NCBI GenBank assembly: GCA_902622805.1 | Contig: CACNRG010000010.1 | Span: 1-33,290, forward strand | From: an uncultured Pelagibacteraceae bacterium | GTDB taxonomy: Bacteria; Pseudomonadota; Alphaproteobacteria; Pelagibacterales; Pelagibacteraceae | Direction of reading: 5' to 3' | DNA: 33,290 bases | Shown here: positions 1 through 8,120 of the stretch, piece by piece | Numbering within the stretch: the stretch's first letter is position 1 | How the letters are laid out: each line of letters starts with the position of its first letter | Notes under the pieces: model-generated | The model's input: only the letters and a program-made list of their open reading frames with translations | What the model was told of the DNA's origin: nothing | Database searches by the model: none | Translations under genes and position numbers: made by a program

Positions 1-1
1 G

Positions 2-124
2 CAAAAAGCTAGAATCTCAAGAAACCCAAAAACTGGTGAAAAAGTTCACACCCCTGAAAAGAAAACAATTCACTTTAAAATGTCAAAAGACTTGTTTAAA
101 AAATTAAACAATGAAGAAGAATAA
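2..124 (+). CDS. ihfB: Integration host factor beta subunit, C-terminal end (partial)
   Basis: This is the last 40 codons of a gene that begins before the window; it reads in frame from base 2 and stops with TAA at 122-124. The visible protein contains RISRNPKTGEKV followed by a basic tail with HFKMSKDLFKKLN. That matches the C-terminal arm and final helix of IHF/HU-type DNA-bending proteins, where R-N-P-x-T-G is the family signature. IhfB rather than HU is inferred from the C-terminal extension and from the alphaproteobacterial order ihfB then trpF-trpB-trpA. Its stop overlaps the pyrF start by 14 bases in another frame. The N-terminus is not visible, so IhfB versus HU cannot be settled here. 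Confidence 0.8.
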   Translation, partial: QKARISRNPKTGEKVHTPEKKTIHFKMSKDLFKKLNNEEE

Positions 125-782
125 AATATTTATAGCTTGTGACAGTACAAATATTTCAAGAATTAAAGAGATAATAAAAAAATCAAAAACTTCTAAATTA
201 AAAATAGGTTATAAGTTTGGGTTAGAATTTTTAAATTCAAAAAATGGTAGAAAGTTTGTCTCAAAATTAAAAAATCAAATAACTTTTGGAGATTACAAGT
301 TTTCAGATATACCAAATACCTGTTCATCTGCTATAAAGGCAATTAAAGATCTTAATTTTAATTATTGCACTATGCATATTAGTTCAGGATTAGAGGCATT
401 AAAAGCAGCAAAGCAAGCTTCTGGTAGAACTAAATTAGTAGGAGTTACAATTCTAACATCTTTAGATAATAAAGCTCTGAAAGAAATTGGTTTTAATAAA
501 GATGTTAAAAAGTTGGTTTATCATCAAGCTGGGTTGGCAAATAAAGCAAAACTAGATGCCATTGTTTGTAGTGCAAAAGAAGTGCAAATAGTTAGAAAAG
601 TATTCAGGAAAGAAATTATAACTCCTGGAATAAGATTTAATTCGAAATTAAATGACCAAAAAAGAGTCTTAACTCCTAAACAGGCATATGAAAATGGAAG
701 TGATTGGTTAGTTATAGGAAGACCAATCACCAAAGGTAACATTAAAAAAAATATTCAAACATTAATCAATCATTTAAACTAA
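111..782 (+). CDS. pyrF: Orotidine 5'-phosphate decarboxylase
   Basis: Converts OMP to UMP, the last step of de novo pyrimidine synthesis, in the cytoplasm. The 223-aa length fits the bacterial family. Visible features are an early Asp (D11), the KIGYKFG strand near 31-37, the catalytic D-x-K-x-x-D signature as DYKFSDIPNT (D61, K63, D66), and a C-terminal phosphate-binding segment with TPGIR and VIGRPIT. The ATG at 111 lies inside the ihfB reading frame, which suggests translational coupling, and the stop overlaps the trpF start as TAATG. Placing pyrF within the trp cluster, between ihfB and trpF, looks like the compact arrangement of small alphaproteobacterial genomes. Confidence 0.93.
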   Translation: MKKNKIFIACDSTNISRIKEIIKKSKTSKLKIGYKFGLEFLNSKNGRKFVSKLKNQITFGDYKFSDIPNTCSSAIKAIKDLNFNYCTMHISSGLEALKAAKQASGRTKLVGVTILTSLDNKALKEIGFNKDVKKLVYHQAGLANKAKLDAIVCSAKEVQIVRKVFRKEIITPGIRFNSKLNDQKRVLTPKQAYENGSDWLVIGRPITKGNIKKNIQTLINHLN

Positions 783-1408
783 TGAAAGGTTGTAAGATTT
801 GCGGGATCTCAGATCTTGATACTCTTAATTATATAATTAACCATCAATATCCACCACAATTTATTGGATTTATTTGCAATTATAAAAAAAGCTCAAGGTA
901 TGTTGAGGCAAAAAAATTAAATGAACTTTTAACTTTAGATAAAAAAAAATCTAATTTTGTAGCAGTACTGGTTAAACCTGATGAAGAAATTTTAGACAAA
1001 ATTAAAAATCTCCCCTTTGATTATTACCAAATATATGACTGTTCACCTGAAGAAATCAAAAAAATTAAAGAAAGATATAATAAGAAGATTATTACTGCTT
1101 TAACTGTAATAGAAGAAAGTGATGTTCAAAAATATCATTTGTATTCTGAGGTAACTGACATTTACCTATTTGATAGTAAAGGCTATGAAAAAAGTATGGC
1201 TTTTGATCATGAACTTATTAAAAAAATAAAGATTAACAAACCATTAATGATAGCGGGCGACATACAAATAAATGATCATCTTGAAAATTATAAAAAAATA
1301 GCAGATATTATAGATATATCTGGGGGTCTAGAGACTTCTGGGGTAAAAGATAAATCCAAAATAGATATATTTTTAAATAAGATAAAACAGGTATACAATG
1401 AAGCTTAA
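782..1408 (+). CDS. trpF: Phosphoribosylanthranilate isomerase (divergent)
   Basis: Amadori rearrangement of PRA to CdRP in tryptophan synthesis. A TIM-barrel protein of 208 aa. The start MKGCKICGIS carries the catalytic Cys of the K-I-C-G signature (C7). The NYKKSSRYV segment at 33-41 matches the family's P-x-S-x-R-x-V loop, and FDSKGYEKSMAFD around 130-142 carries the Asp and FD pair. The usual G-G-T-G phosphate loop between those two is absent (EKSM in its place). The C-terminal IDISGGLETSGVKD at 177-190 corresponds to the family's second phosphate loop. It overlaps pyrF by one base (TAATG) and trpB by 11 bases. TrpF is assigned with good confidence because C7 and the operon partners agree, but the sequence is a distant family member. 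Confidence 0.85.
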   Translation: MKGCKICGISDLDTLNYIINHQYPPQFIGFICNYKKSSRYVEAKKLNELLTLDKKKSNFVAVLVKPDEEILDKIKNLPFDYYQIYDCSPEEIKKIKERYNKKIITALTVIEESDVQKYHLYSEVTDIYLFDSKGYEKSMAFDHELIKKIKINKPLMIAGDIQINDHLENYKKIADIIDISGGLETSGVKDKSKIDIFLNKIKQVYNEA

Positions 1409-2642
1409 AAGAGGAATTCCATTAATTGATCAGCATGATCAGAATGGCTTTTGGGGTGGTAAATTTGGAGGAAGTTTTATTCCTGAGACTTTAAAAAAAC
1501 CTGTAGAGGATTTAACAAATGAATTTAAAAAACTAAGAAAAGATAAAAAATTTCTTAAAAAAAGGGATTTTTATTTCAAAAATTATATTGGAGCTCCTAC
1601 CTCATTTGTAAAACTTGATAATTTAACAAAAAAACTGGGCGGTGCCCAAATTTGGGCAAAAGTTGTATCTGAAGCAAATGGAGGTGCGCACAAAATATAT
1701 AATGCAACCGTTCATGCTCTTATTTGTAAGGCAATGGGTAAAAAATATATAGTTGGAGACACTGGAGCTGGTTATGCGGGAAAAATGTTAAGTATGGCAG
1801 CTAAAAAATTTGACCTAAAATGTAAAATATTTATGGGTGCAAAGGATATTAAAAGACAAAAACCTAATTGTGATTCAATGAGAAAAAATGGGGCTGAAAT
1901 AGTTCCTGTTTACTCTGGAAGTCAAACGTTAGTTGATGCTGTAAGTGAATGTATGAGATATTGGGTATCAAATTGTGATAACACTCATATGTGTGTTGGA
2001 AGCACTGTTGGTCCAAATATATTTGTTAAAATTTGTGGCTGGAGTACAGCACAAATTTCAAGAGAATTAAAGATGCAATTAAAATCAAAATTTAAAAAAA
2101 TACCAAATAAAATAAAATTAATTAATTGTGTCGGTGGTGGAAGTTCGGCATATGGATTTTGGAGTGAGTTCATTGACTACGATAAAAAAAATATTGAATT
2201 AATCGGTGTTGAAGCTGGTGGTCCTAAAAAGTCAAAACTTCATGCAGCTCCACTAAGCCGTAAAGCTAAAATTGGAATATTGCATGGAGCTGCTTCTTAT
2301 GTATGTCAAAATAGAGAAGGGCAAATAAATGAGACAAAGTCAATAAGCGCTGGACTAGACTATCCTGGTGTAAGTCCTATACACTGTTTTTTAAAAGATA
2401 CTAAAAGAGCAAGATATACTTATGCAACAGATGAAGAAGCATTGAATGCTTATCAAATTGTTACCAAATATGAAAATTTAAATCCTAGCTTAGAACCAAG
2501 TCACGCATTTGCTGAAGCAATCAAAATTGCACCCAAATTAAGCAAAGATACAATTATAATTGTAAATTCATGTGGTGATGCAAAAAAAGATAGAGATATT
2601 TTAAGAGAAAGATTAGGTATAAAAAATGAGTTCTTTAATTAA
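1398..2642 (+). CDS. trpB: Tryptophan synthase beta chain, divergent active site
   Basis: PLP enzyme joining serine and indole to make tryptophan; the usual partner is TrpA, encoded next. The 414-aa length is normal. Family marks seen are the N-terminal GFWGGKFGGSFIPETL (17-32), the PLP lysine in GGAHK (K99), GGGS glycine loop (246-249), SISAGLDYPGVSPIH (315-329) and LEPSHA (365-370). Several near-invariant positions differ: the segment before GAHK lacks the usual R-E-D-L; the catalytic Glu of ETGAGQHG is Asp in DTGAGYAG (D121), with the following QH replaced by YA; and the C-terminal SGRGDKD is SCGDAKKD (391-398). The reading frame is intact and coupled to its neighbours (11-base overlap upstream, 17-base downstream), so this is a maintained gene rather than a decaying one. 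Confidence 0.88.
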   Translation: MKLKRGIPLIDQHDQNGFWGGKFGGSFIPETLKKPVEDLTNEFKKLRKDKKFLKKRDFYFKNYIGAPTSFVKLDNLTKKLGGAQIWAKVVSEANGGAHKIYNATVHALICKAMGKKYIVGDTGAGYAGKMLSMAAKKFDLKCKIFMGAKDIKRQKPNCDSMRKNGAEIVPVYSGSQTLVDAVSECMRYWVSNCDNTHMCVGSTVGPNIFVKICGWSTAQISRELKMQLKSKFKKIPNKIKLINCVGGGSSAYGFWSEFIDYDKKNIELIGVEAGGPKKSKLHAAPLSRKAKIGILHGAASYVCQNREGQINETKSISAGLDYPGVSPIHCFLKDTKRARYTYATDEEALNAYQIVTKYENLNPSLEPSHAFAEAIKIAPKLSKDTIIIVNSCGDAKKDRDILRERLGIKNEFFN

Positions 2643-3426
2643 CAAAGCATTTCAAAATGCTAAGAGCGAAAATAGACCAGCATTGCTCACTTACATTGTA
2701 GCTGGTGACAATACTAAAAAAAAATCCTTAGAAATATTAAAATCAATTTCTAATCATGCTGACATTTGTGAATTAGGATTTCCACACAATACACCCATTG
2801 CAGATGGTGGTCAGATACAAACTAGTGCTTATCGTGCCATTAAAAATGGTATAAAAATAAATGATGTATTTTCAATAGTGAAAAATTTTAAAAAAATAAA
2901 AAAAAATAAGCCTATTATCCTAATGGGTTACTACAATATGGTTTTTCAATACAATGAAAATAAATTTTTAAAGAAATGTAAAAAATCAAATGTTGATGGA
3001 TTAATTATCGTGGATTTGCCTTATCCTGAAAATAAAAGATTTGCTAATAAATGTATAAAAAAAGGAATTAATTTTATTCAATTAATTTCCCCTACTACAT
3101 CTAAAATAAGGCAAAAAAAAATAATTAGAGATTCTCATGATATGATTTATTATATAAGTATGCTTTCAACCACAGGGGGCAAATTAAAAATTTCTTCTAA
3201 AAAAATATTGGAAAGATATAGTAAAATTAAAAAACAAGATAAATCTAAGAATGTTGTAATTGGATTTGGAATTACTGAAAAAACAATAAAATCACTCAAA
3301 AAAGCTGATGGTTTAGTTGTTGGAAGTGAAATTTGCAAAGAAATAACTAATTCTATTAACAGAGGACAAAATGCTGTCACAAATGTTACTAGTATTGTCA
3401 AAAAACTTAAAAATAAAATTAAATGA
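2626..3426 (+). CDS. trpA: Tryptophan synthase alpha chain
   Basis: Cleaves indole-3-glycerol phosphate to indole and glyceraldehyde-3-phosphate and passes indole to TrpB. The 266-aa TIM barrel keeps both catalytic acids: E49 in CELGFP and D60 in IADGGQIQ. The usual E-L-G-x-P-F-S-D-P loop is changed to ELGFPHNTP, and loop 6 reads YISMLSTTGGK (176-186) rather than the common S-x-x-G-V-T-G pattern. GFGI (213-216) and VVGSEI (231-236), the phosphate-binding strands, are present. The ATG lies 17 bases inside trpB; the stop overlaps accD as ATGA. Function is assigned on catalytic residues plus context. Confidence 0.92.
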   Translation: MSSLINKAFQNAKSENRPALLTYIVAGDNTKKKSLEILKSISNHADICELGFPHNTPIADGGQIQTSAYRAIKNGIKINDVFSIVKNFKKIKKNKPIILMGYYNMVFQYNENKFLKKCKKSNVDGLIIVDLPYPENKRFANKCIKKGINFIQLISPTTSKIRQKKIIRDSHDMIYYISMLSTTGGKLKISSKKILERYSKIKKQDKSKNVVIGFGITEKTIKSLKKADGLVVGSEICKEITNSINRGQNAVTNVTSIVKKLKNKIK

Positions 3427-4352
3427 ATTGGATTACGAAAATAATTAAAGCAGGTGAAAAAATCAAAACTGCTATTCACAAAAGAGCATCGAAAGAAGAA
3501 ATAGCAAAAAGCGATTGGACTTCATGCTGCAAAGGTCCAATTTTAAAAAAAGATATGGAAAAAAATTTATGGGTTTGTCCAGATTGTAATAAACATCATA
3601 GGATTAAACCTCATCAAAGATTTGATGTGCTTTTTGGAAAAGATAATTATGAAATTTTTAAAACACCAATTCCTAAAGATGACCCTTTGATATGGACTGA
3701 CTCAAAATCTTATAAAGAAAGATTGAAAAGTGCTCGAAAAAGAACAGGTCTTGATTGTGGGATGATGGTTGTGTGCGGAAATATTAACAATATTAAAGTG
3801 ACTGCAGTTGCATCTGACTTTGATTTTCTGGGTGCTTCTATGGCCTCCGCAGAAGGTGAAGCTTTTTTATATGGAATTCAACATGCAATTGAAAATCAAA
3901 CTCCTTTTATTTGCGTAAGTGCTGGTGGAGGAATGAGGATGATGGAAAGCTTAATATCATTGTCTCAAATGACAAGAACAACATTAGCTATTAATGAGTT
4001 AAAAAATAATAATCTTCCATATCTTGTATTGATAACTGATCCAACTGCTGGGGGGATTACAGCTTCATATGCAATGTTAGGTGATTTTCATATTGCTGAA
4101 CCTGGATCGTTAATTGCATTTGCTGGAAAAAGAGTAATTCAAGGAACGGTAAAAGAAGAATTACCTGAAAATTTTCAAACAAGTGAATATGTTCAAAAAA
4201 CAGGATTTGTAGACTTAATTGTCGAGAGAAAAGATTTAGCAGAAAAAATAGGAACTTTATTATCGATATTGTTAAATAAAAATTCTGCTATAAGCACTGA
4301 AGAAAATGAAACTTCAGAAGATAGTCAATCGCTTACAAAAGCTGCATCCTAA
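3423..4352 (+). CDS. accD: Acetyl-CoA carboxylase carboxyltransferase subunit beta
   Basis: Together with AccA it transfers CO2 from biotin on AccB to acetyl-CoA, giving malonyl-CoA for fatty-acid synthesis. The 309-aa protein has the N-terminal zinc-ribbon region, here SCCKGPILKKD then CPDC (C35, C36, C52, C55). The first pair is adjacent (CC) instead of the usual C-x2-C. The crotonase-like core follows with GASMASAEGEAF, SAGGGMRMMESLISL (162-176) and TDPTAGGITASYAMLGD, all typical of AccD. The last residues (about 285-309) are a variable Glu/Ser-rich tail that overlaps folC by 47 bases. It shares the operon with trpA upstream and folC downstream, the standard alphaproteobacterial order. Confidence 0.95.
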   Translation: MNWITKIIKAGEKIKTAIHKRASKEEIAKSDWTSCCKGPILKKDMEKNLWVCPDCNKHHRIKPHQRFDVLFGKDNYEIFKTPIPKDDPLIWTDSKSYKERLKSARKRTGLDCGMMVVCGNINNIKVTAVASDFDFLGASMASAEGEAFLYGIQHAIENQTPFICVSAGGGMRMMESLISLSQMTRTTLAINELKNNNLPYLVLITDPTAGGITASYAMLGDFHIAEPGSLIAFAGKRVIQGTVKEELPENFQTSEYVQKTGFVDLIVERKDLAEKIGTLLSILLNKNSAISTEENETSEDSQSLTKAAS

Positions 4353-5571
4353 AGAGATTGATCTTAGCTTAGATCGAATATTAAATCTTTGTAGAAAATT
4401 AGATAATCCTCAAAATAAAATCAAAGCAATTTCTGTAGTTGGCACAAATGGAAAATATTCCACAATTCAAGCAATGTATGCAATCTTAAAAGAAGCTAAA
4501 ATAAATTGTAATATTTATACCAGTCCACATATAAAAAAAATTAATGAAAGATTTGTATTTAATAATAAGGAGCTTACTGATAATGAATTGTCAGATCTGT
4601 TAAAAAAAGTTGAAATAGTTAATGATAATAAAGCAATTACATTTTTTGAAATTTTAACAGCAGCTTATTTTTACAAAGCCGCTGAATATCCTGAAAACAT
4701 TAATTTAATTGAGACTGGATTGTTTCATAGATTTGATGCAACTAATATTTTAAATCAAAACCTAGCAAGTGTAGTAACATCTATTGGTTTAGATCATCTA
4801 GATTGGCTTCCAAAAAATGAGCGAACTATTGAAAAAATTATTTTTGAGAAAACGTCTGATTTATTAAATTCTAATATCATTGTTGCAAAACAGAGTGAGG
4901 AAATTTCAAAACATATTAAAGAAAAAATAAAAGATAATAAATCTAGTAAATTTTTTTTTAATGAAGATTATAATTTTTCTTCGGATGAAAAAAATTTTTT
5001 TCATTATGAAGATAAATTTGGTCGAATGAAACTACCAATGCCTAATGTTAATGGAAAATTTCAACTTGAAAACATTTCAACTGCTATAGCCACTTTAAAG
5101 ATTGTAAAACAAATTAAAGTTAATGATCATCATATAAAATCAGGAATAACTAAAATTCATAATATTGCAAGATTACAGGAAATTACTGAAGGAAAATTAA
5201 AAAATTTAGTCAAAGGTAATAGGCTATTAGTTGATGGATCTCATAATCCTTTGGGTGCAAAAGTTTTAAATGATTATTTAGAAAGTTTAAATTGTGAAAA
5301 GCATGTTATTGTTGGGATGATGGCTAATAAAAATCATCAAGAATATATGAGTTATTTTAAGAATATAAAAAGTTTGACTATAATAGATATTCCAAACCAG
5401 TCTAACTCAATTAAAGGAAAAGATTTAAAAAACAAACTGAATAATCACACAAATATTCAATATAAAGAAAATATTTTTGAAGCAATAAAATCAATTCCCG
5501 TTAATAAAAACGATTTAATTTTAATAACAGGTTCTTTGTACCTAGCTGGTGAAGTATTAAATCTAAATTAA
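4306..5571 (+). CDS. folC: Folylpolyglutamate synthase / dihydrofolate synthase
   Basis: Mur-ligase-family enzyme that adds glutamate to dihydropteroate and to folates. The 421-aa protein shows the P-loop GTNGKYST (46-53; the family usually has G-K-G-S), YTSPHIKKINERF (family S-P-H-L), FEILTAAYF, and SIGLDHLDWLP. The C-terminal domain has DGSHNPLGAKVL, close to the family D-G-A-H-N-P. The Mur-type G-L-G-G-R-x-D-A-T-N is present as GLFHRFDATN, so the second and third Gly are lost. The ATG at 4306 lies inside the accD tail; this start is kept because the N-terminal helix before the P-loop has the normal length. The 3' end overlaps convergent trxA by four bases. Confidence 0.9.
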   Translation: MKLQKIVNRLQKLHPKEIDLSLDRILNLCRKLDNPQNKIKAISVVGTNGKYSTIQAMYAILKEAKINCNIYTSPHIKKINERFVFNNKELTDNELSDLLKKVEIVNDNKAITFFEILTAAYFYKAAEYPENINLIETGLFHRFDATNILNQNLASVVTSIGLDHLDWLPKNERTIEKIIFEKTSDLLNSNIIVAKQSEEISKHIKEKIKDNKSSKFFFNEDYNFSSDEKNFFHYEDKFGRMKLPMPNVNGKFQLENISTAIATLKIVKQIKVNDHHIKSGITKIHNIARLQEITEGKLKNLVKGNRLLVDGSHNPLGAKVLNDYLESLNCEKHVIVGMMANKNHQEYMSYFKNIKSLTIIDIPNQSNSIKGKDLKNKLNNHTNIQYKENIFEAIKSIPVNKNDLILITGSLYLAGEVLNLN

Positions 5572-5885
5572 ATATTATTTTCTAAAAACTCTTTCATTTG
5601 GCTTTCAGGAACACCACCAACTTTTCTATCTACTTCAACACCTTTTTTATAGACAATAACAGTAGGTACTCCTCTAATGCCCGCGGCACTCCCGGTATTA
5701 ATTCCACCATCCTCTATATCTGCATAATAAAAACCAGCTTTGTCTTTGTATTCATCTGATAATTTATCCATTACAGGTTTTAGAGCCTTGCAAGGACCAC
5801 ACCACGCAGCAGAAAATTGAATAACTGAAATTTCCTCATTTTTGATTTTGTTTTCAAAATCTTCATCTTTAAAATCTATAAGCAT
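5568..5885 (-). CDS. trxA: Thioredoxin
   Basis: Small dithiol reductase of the cytoplasm. The 105-aa length is normal, with the active site AAWCGPCK near 26-33, the cis-proline turn GVPTVIVYKKG, and the C-terminal helix of the thioredoxin fold. It faces folC tail-to-tail with a four-base overlap, so neither gene has room for a separate terminator. Trx beside folC is a known alphaproteobacterial neighbourhood. The upstream 66 bases (5886-5951) hold a plausible promoter, TTGAAT then TATATC about 16 bases apart on the minus strand, seen by eye only. Confidence 0.93.
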   Translation of the reverse strand: MLIDFKDEDFENKIKNEEISVIQFSAAWCGPCKALKPVMDKLSDEYKDKAGFYYADIEDGGINTGSAAGIRGVPTVIVYKKGVEVDRKVGGVPESQMKEFLENNI

Positions 5886-5951
5886 AGAGTGGATATAATT
5901 GATTCAGATTAATATTCAATGATCAAAAACAATCTTTTTTAGATTTATTAA

Positions 5952-7400
5952 CTAAGCATCAGAATATTTTTGCTCTAAATTCATGACATAATCATTAATT
6001 CCATCAAGAAATTTAAGTTTTTCGTCTACTGTTTTAAATGAGAACATTTTGTCATCATTTTCTCTAATTTCATCACACTCTGAATAAAAAGCTGAAACTG
6101 TCCACCATTTCTCTTTGTTCGTACTAAGTATTCTGGATGCAATTCTTCTTTTAATCTTTGTATGAATTTCTTTTGGTAAAATTTCTGGAGCTTCATTATA
6201 TATCAGACTATGACCAAAAGTTACCAGTCTGTCATCCTTAAACTTATCTAATAAAGCCAATCGCTCTTTCCACTCTGAAGAGTGAAATTTTTCAAATAAT
6301 GGGACGTCTTTATTAAATGTATCAAAACCTCCAGAATAGATTGTCTCCTCTGGTTCAGCATCCTCTTGTGATGCTGTTTCCATTTTTTCTTCTGCTGCTT
6401 CTTTTAAGATATTACATATATCTTGAGAAAATTTTTCATTTGATTTCATTAATTCTGCTCTTTTGTTTAGCAAATTAATTCCTATTTTTTTGTAGGGATC
6501 TACTTTCAAACCTAAACTTTTATCTAAAATTATAGGGGCTTTATTTGATTTAATTGTTTTATAAAAACGAGGTGATTTTTTCATTTCTTTTTTTAAATCT
6601 TGATAATTAAGTTTTTGAAGTTCCTCAATATTTGCAGATAAATTTACGACTTGCCCCCATTTATAGACTGGATGCATGCACGAATTGGGGTGTAGAGGGG
6701 CAACTAAAAATAAATAGTTTTTACCAAAGAAATTCTCATTAATTGTAAACATTTTTTCTTGTTTGATTAGATTTTCAACTACAACTTTACTTTTAGTTTT
6801 TAAATATTCATGCCACAAATCTGGTTGCTTATTTTTTAATAAACCCAGAACCTTTACAGTTAATTCAGTGTCAAAAAGAGCTCCGTGGGCTCCTGAAGAA
6901 TCAAAGCCATTAAGTCTTGCTAAGGACTCTAATTTCATAGATTTATTTCCTTTAGGATTAAGCTCAGTTTTAAGAACATTTTCATCAATAGCAAATGCTG
7001 CTTTGATTATGTTTAATGCATCATGCCTTGAATTACCCTCAGTGTTAATCAAATATGGTTTTCTCAATGATTTGAAAAACTCTCGCCTAAGAATTTCATC
7101 ATCAAAACCGACCGAACTAAATCCCATAAACGTTGCAGGTGACCATTCACGGAATTTTTTCTCTACTTGAGCAATCATTTGGTAATGACTCAAGTTACCT
7201 TTTGTAATTAAATCAACATTTGATTTGTTTATACATAAAGCAGTTGCAGACGGAACTCGATCTTGTGGCATTCTACATCTTGCAGAAAATTTCTCTTTTT
7301 CTTTAAAATTTTCATCCAAGAGAATTGCACCTACCTCTATCATAGTAGCCCAATCTAATTGGGCTGAATCCGTCTCTATGTCCCAGACTACATAATTCAA
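5952..7400 (-). CDS. sbcB: Exodeoxyribonuclease I (SbcB family)
   Basis: 3'-to-5' single-strand DNA exonuclease used in recombination and mismatch repair. The 482-aa length matches ExoI. The DEDDh nuclease residues are visible: D7 and E9 in WDIETD, FDDEIL (D100/D101; the family has R-F-D-D-E), and GAHGALFDTELT with H172 and D177. A C-terminal helical region follows, ending in an Asp/Lys-rich segment, as in ExoI's SH3-like and helical domains. The start is a TTG at 7400; no ATG precedes the DIET motif, and TTG overlaps the stop of the upstream nuclease gene (TTGA), arguing for translational coupling. It is the last gene of the rmuC / PD-(D/E)XK / sbcB block. Confidence 0.9.
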   Translation of the reverse strand: MNYVVWDIETDSAQLDWATMIEVGAILLDENFKEKEKFSARCRMPQDRVPSATALCINKSNVDLITKGNLSHYQMIAQVEKKFREWSPATFMGFSSVGFDDEILRREFFKSLRKPYLINTEGNSRHDALNIIKAAFAIDENVLKTELNPKGNKSMKLESLARLNGFDSSGAHGALFDTELTVKVLGLLKNKQPDLWHEYLKTKSKVVVENLIKQEKMFTINENFFGKNYLFLVAPLHPNSCMHPVYKWGQVVNLSANIEELQKLNYQDLKKEMKKSPRFYKTIKSNKAPIILDKSLGLKVDPYKKIGINLLNKRAELMKSNEKFSQDICNILKEAAEEKMETASQEDAEPEETIYSGGFDTFNKDVPLFEKFHSSEWKERLALLDKFKDDRLVTFGHSLIYNEAPEILPKEIHTKIKRRIASRILSTNKEKWWTVSAFYSECDEIRENDDKMFSFKTVDEKLKFLDGINDYVMNLEQKYSDA

Positions 7401-8083
7401 TTTGCCATCCTTTGTGAATAATACTGTTCTACTTTTTCCATAAATTGATTTTGATATTTTTTAAAACGCTCACCATCAATTATAAATCTTTGAAAAATAT
7501 TTTCTTTAGTACACAAGAGAATTACACCTTGAGAAATCTGGGTTCCATAGACAGCGTTATGCGCCATTGCATAGGCCGCACATTGTAAATAATAATCATC
7601 TATCCACTCATCCTTCTTCGGCTTATTGGCATTTTTAAAATCTATTAGACTTTCTTTGTTTTCATAAATACCAATGCAATCCGCCGTACCTGAAAATTTA
7701 GACGGATAATAAATTGTAGCTTCGCAGCCCCATATCTCGTCTAATTTATTCCTAAGACCATTTTCAATAATTTGATCTGCCATCATTTTTTCTCTGGTAT
7801 TATCTCCTAATAATTCCAAATTTAATTTTCCAAGTAAAAACTTTTCAAGATAATCATGCATAGAACTTCCGCGACTGGTTGCTTCTCTTGAAATAATTTC
7901 GGCTTGCTTGTGACCAATTCTATTTTTCCATTCTGCTAATTTTGCTTTTTTTTCCTCAGACTCAGTTGCTTTTAAAATTGTAGTTACTGAAGGTAATAGT
8001 TCATCATTAACAGAATAATGCCTTGAACCTTGTACAATTGATCTTGTAGATTTAGGATAAACAAATTTATTATTCCACTGCAT
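7397..8083 (-). CDS. PD-(D/E)XK exonuclease, RecB/Cas4/MGME1-like
   Basis: A 228-aa protein with the motifs of the RecB-like PD-(D/E)XK nuclease superfamily: RGSSMHDYLEKF (motif with H76), an acidic strand CEATIYYP, SGTADCIGIY (D135), LIDFKNA (D148, K150, the D-x-K core) and YYLQCAAYAMA (Q167, Y171, the Q-x3-Y motif). These suggest a metal-dependent DNA exonuclease like mitochondrial MGME1 or phage/Cas4 relatives; no helicase domain is attached. The ATG at 8083 is chosen; an in-frame TTG at 8152 would add 23 hydrophobic residues and overlap rmuC by 32 bases, and those residues do not look like the family. It sits between rmuC and sbcB, all DNA-processing genes. The substrate cannot be told from sequence. 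Confidence 0.82.
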   Translation of the reverse strand: MQWNNKFVYPKSTRSIVQGSRHYSVNDELLPSVTTILKATESEEKKAKLAEWKNRIGHKQAEIISREATSRGSSMHDYLEKFLLGKLNLELLGDNTREKMMADQIIENGLRNKLDEIWGCEATIYYPSKFSGTADCIGIYENKESLIDFKNANKPKKDEWIDDYYLQCAAYAMAHNAVYGTQISQGVILLCTKENIFQRFIIDGERFKKYQNQFMEKVEQYYSQRMAN

Positions 8084-8120
8084 TGAATTTCTTATAATCG
8101 GTATTAATTGAAAAAAGAAA

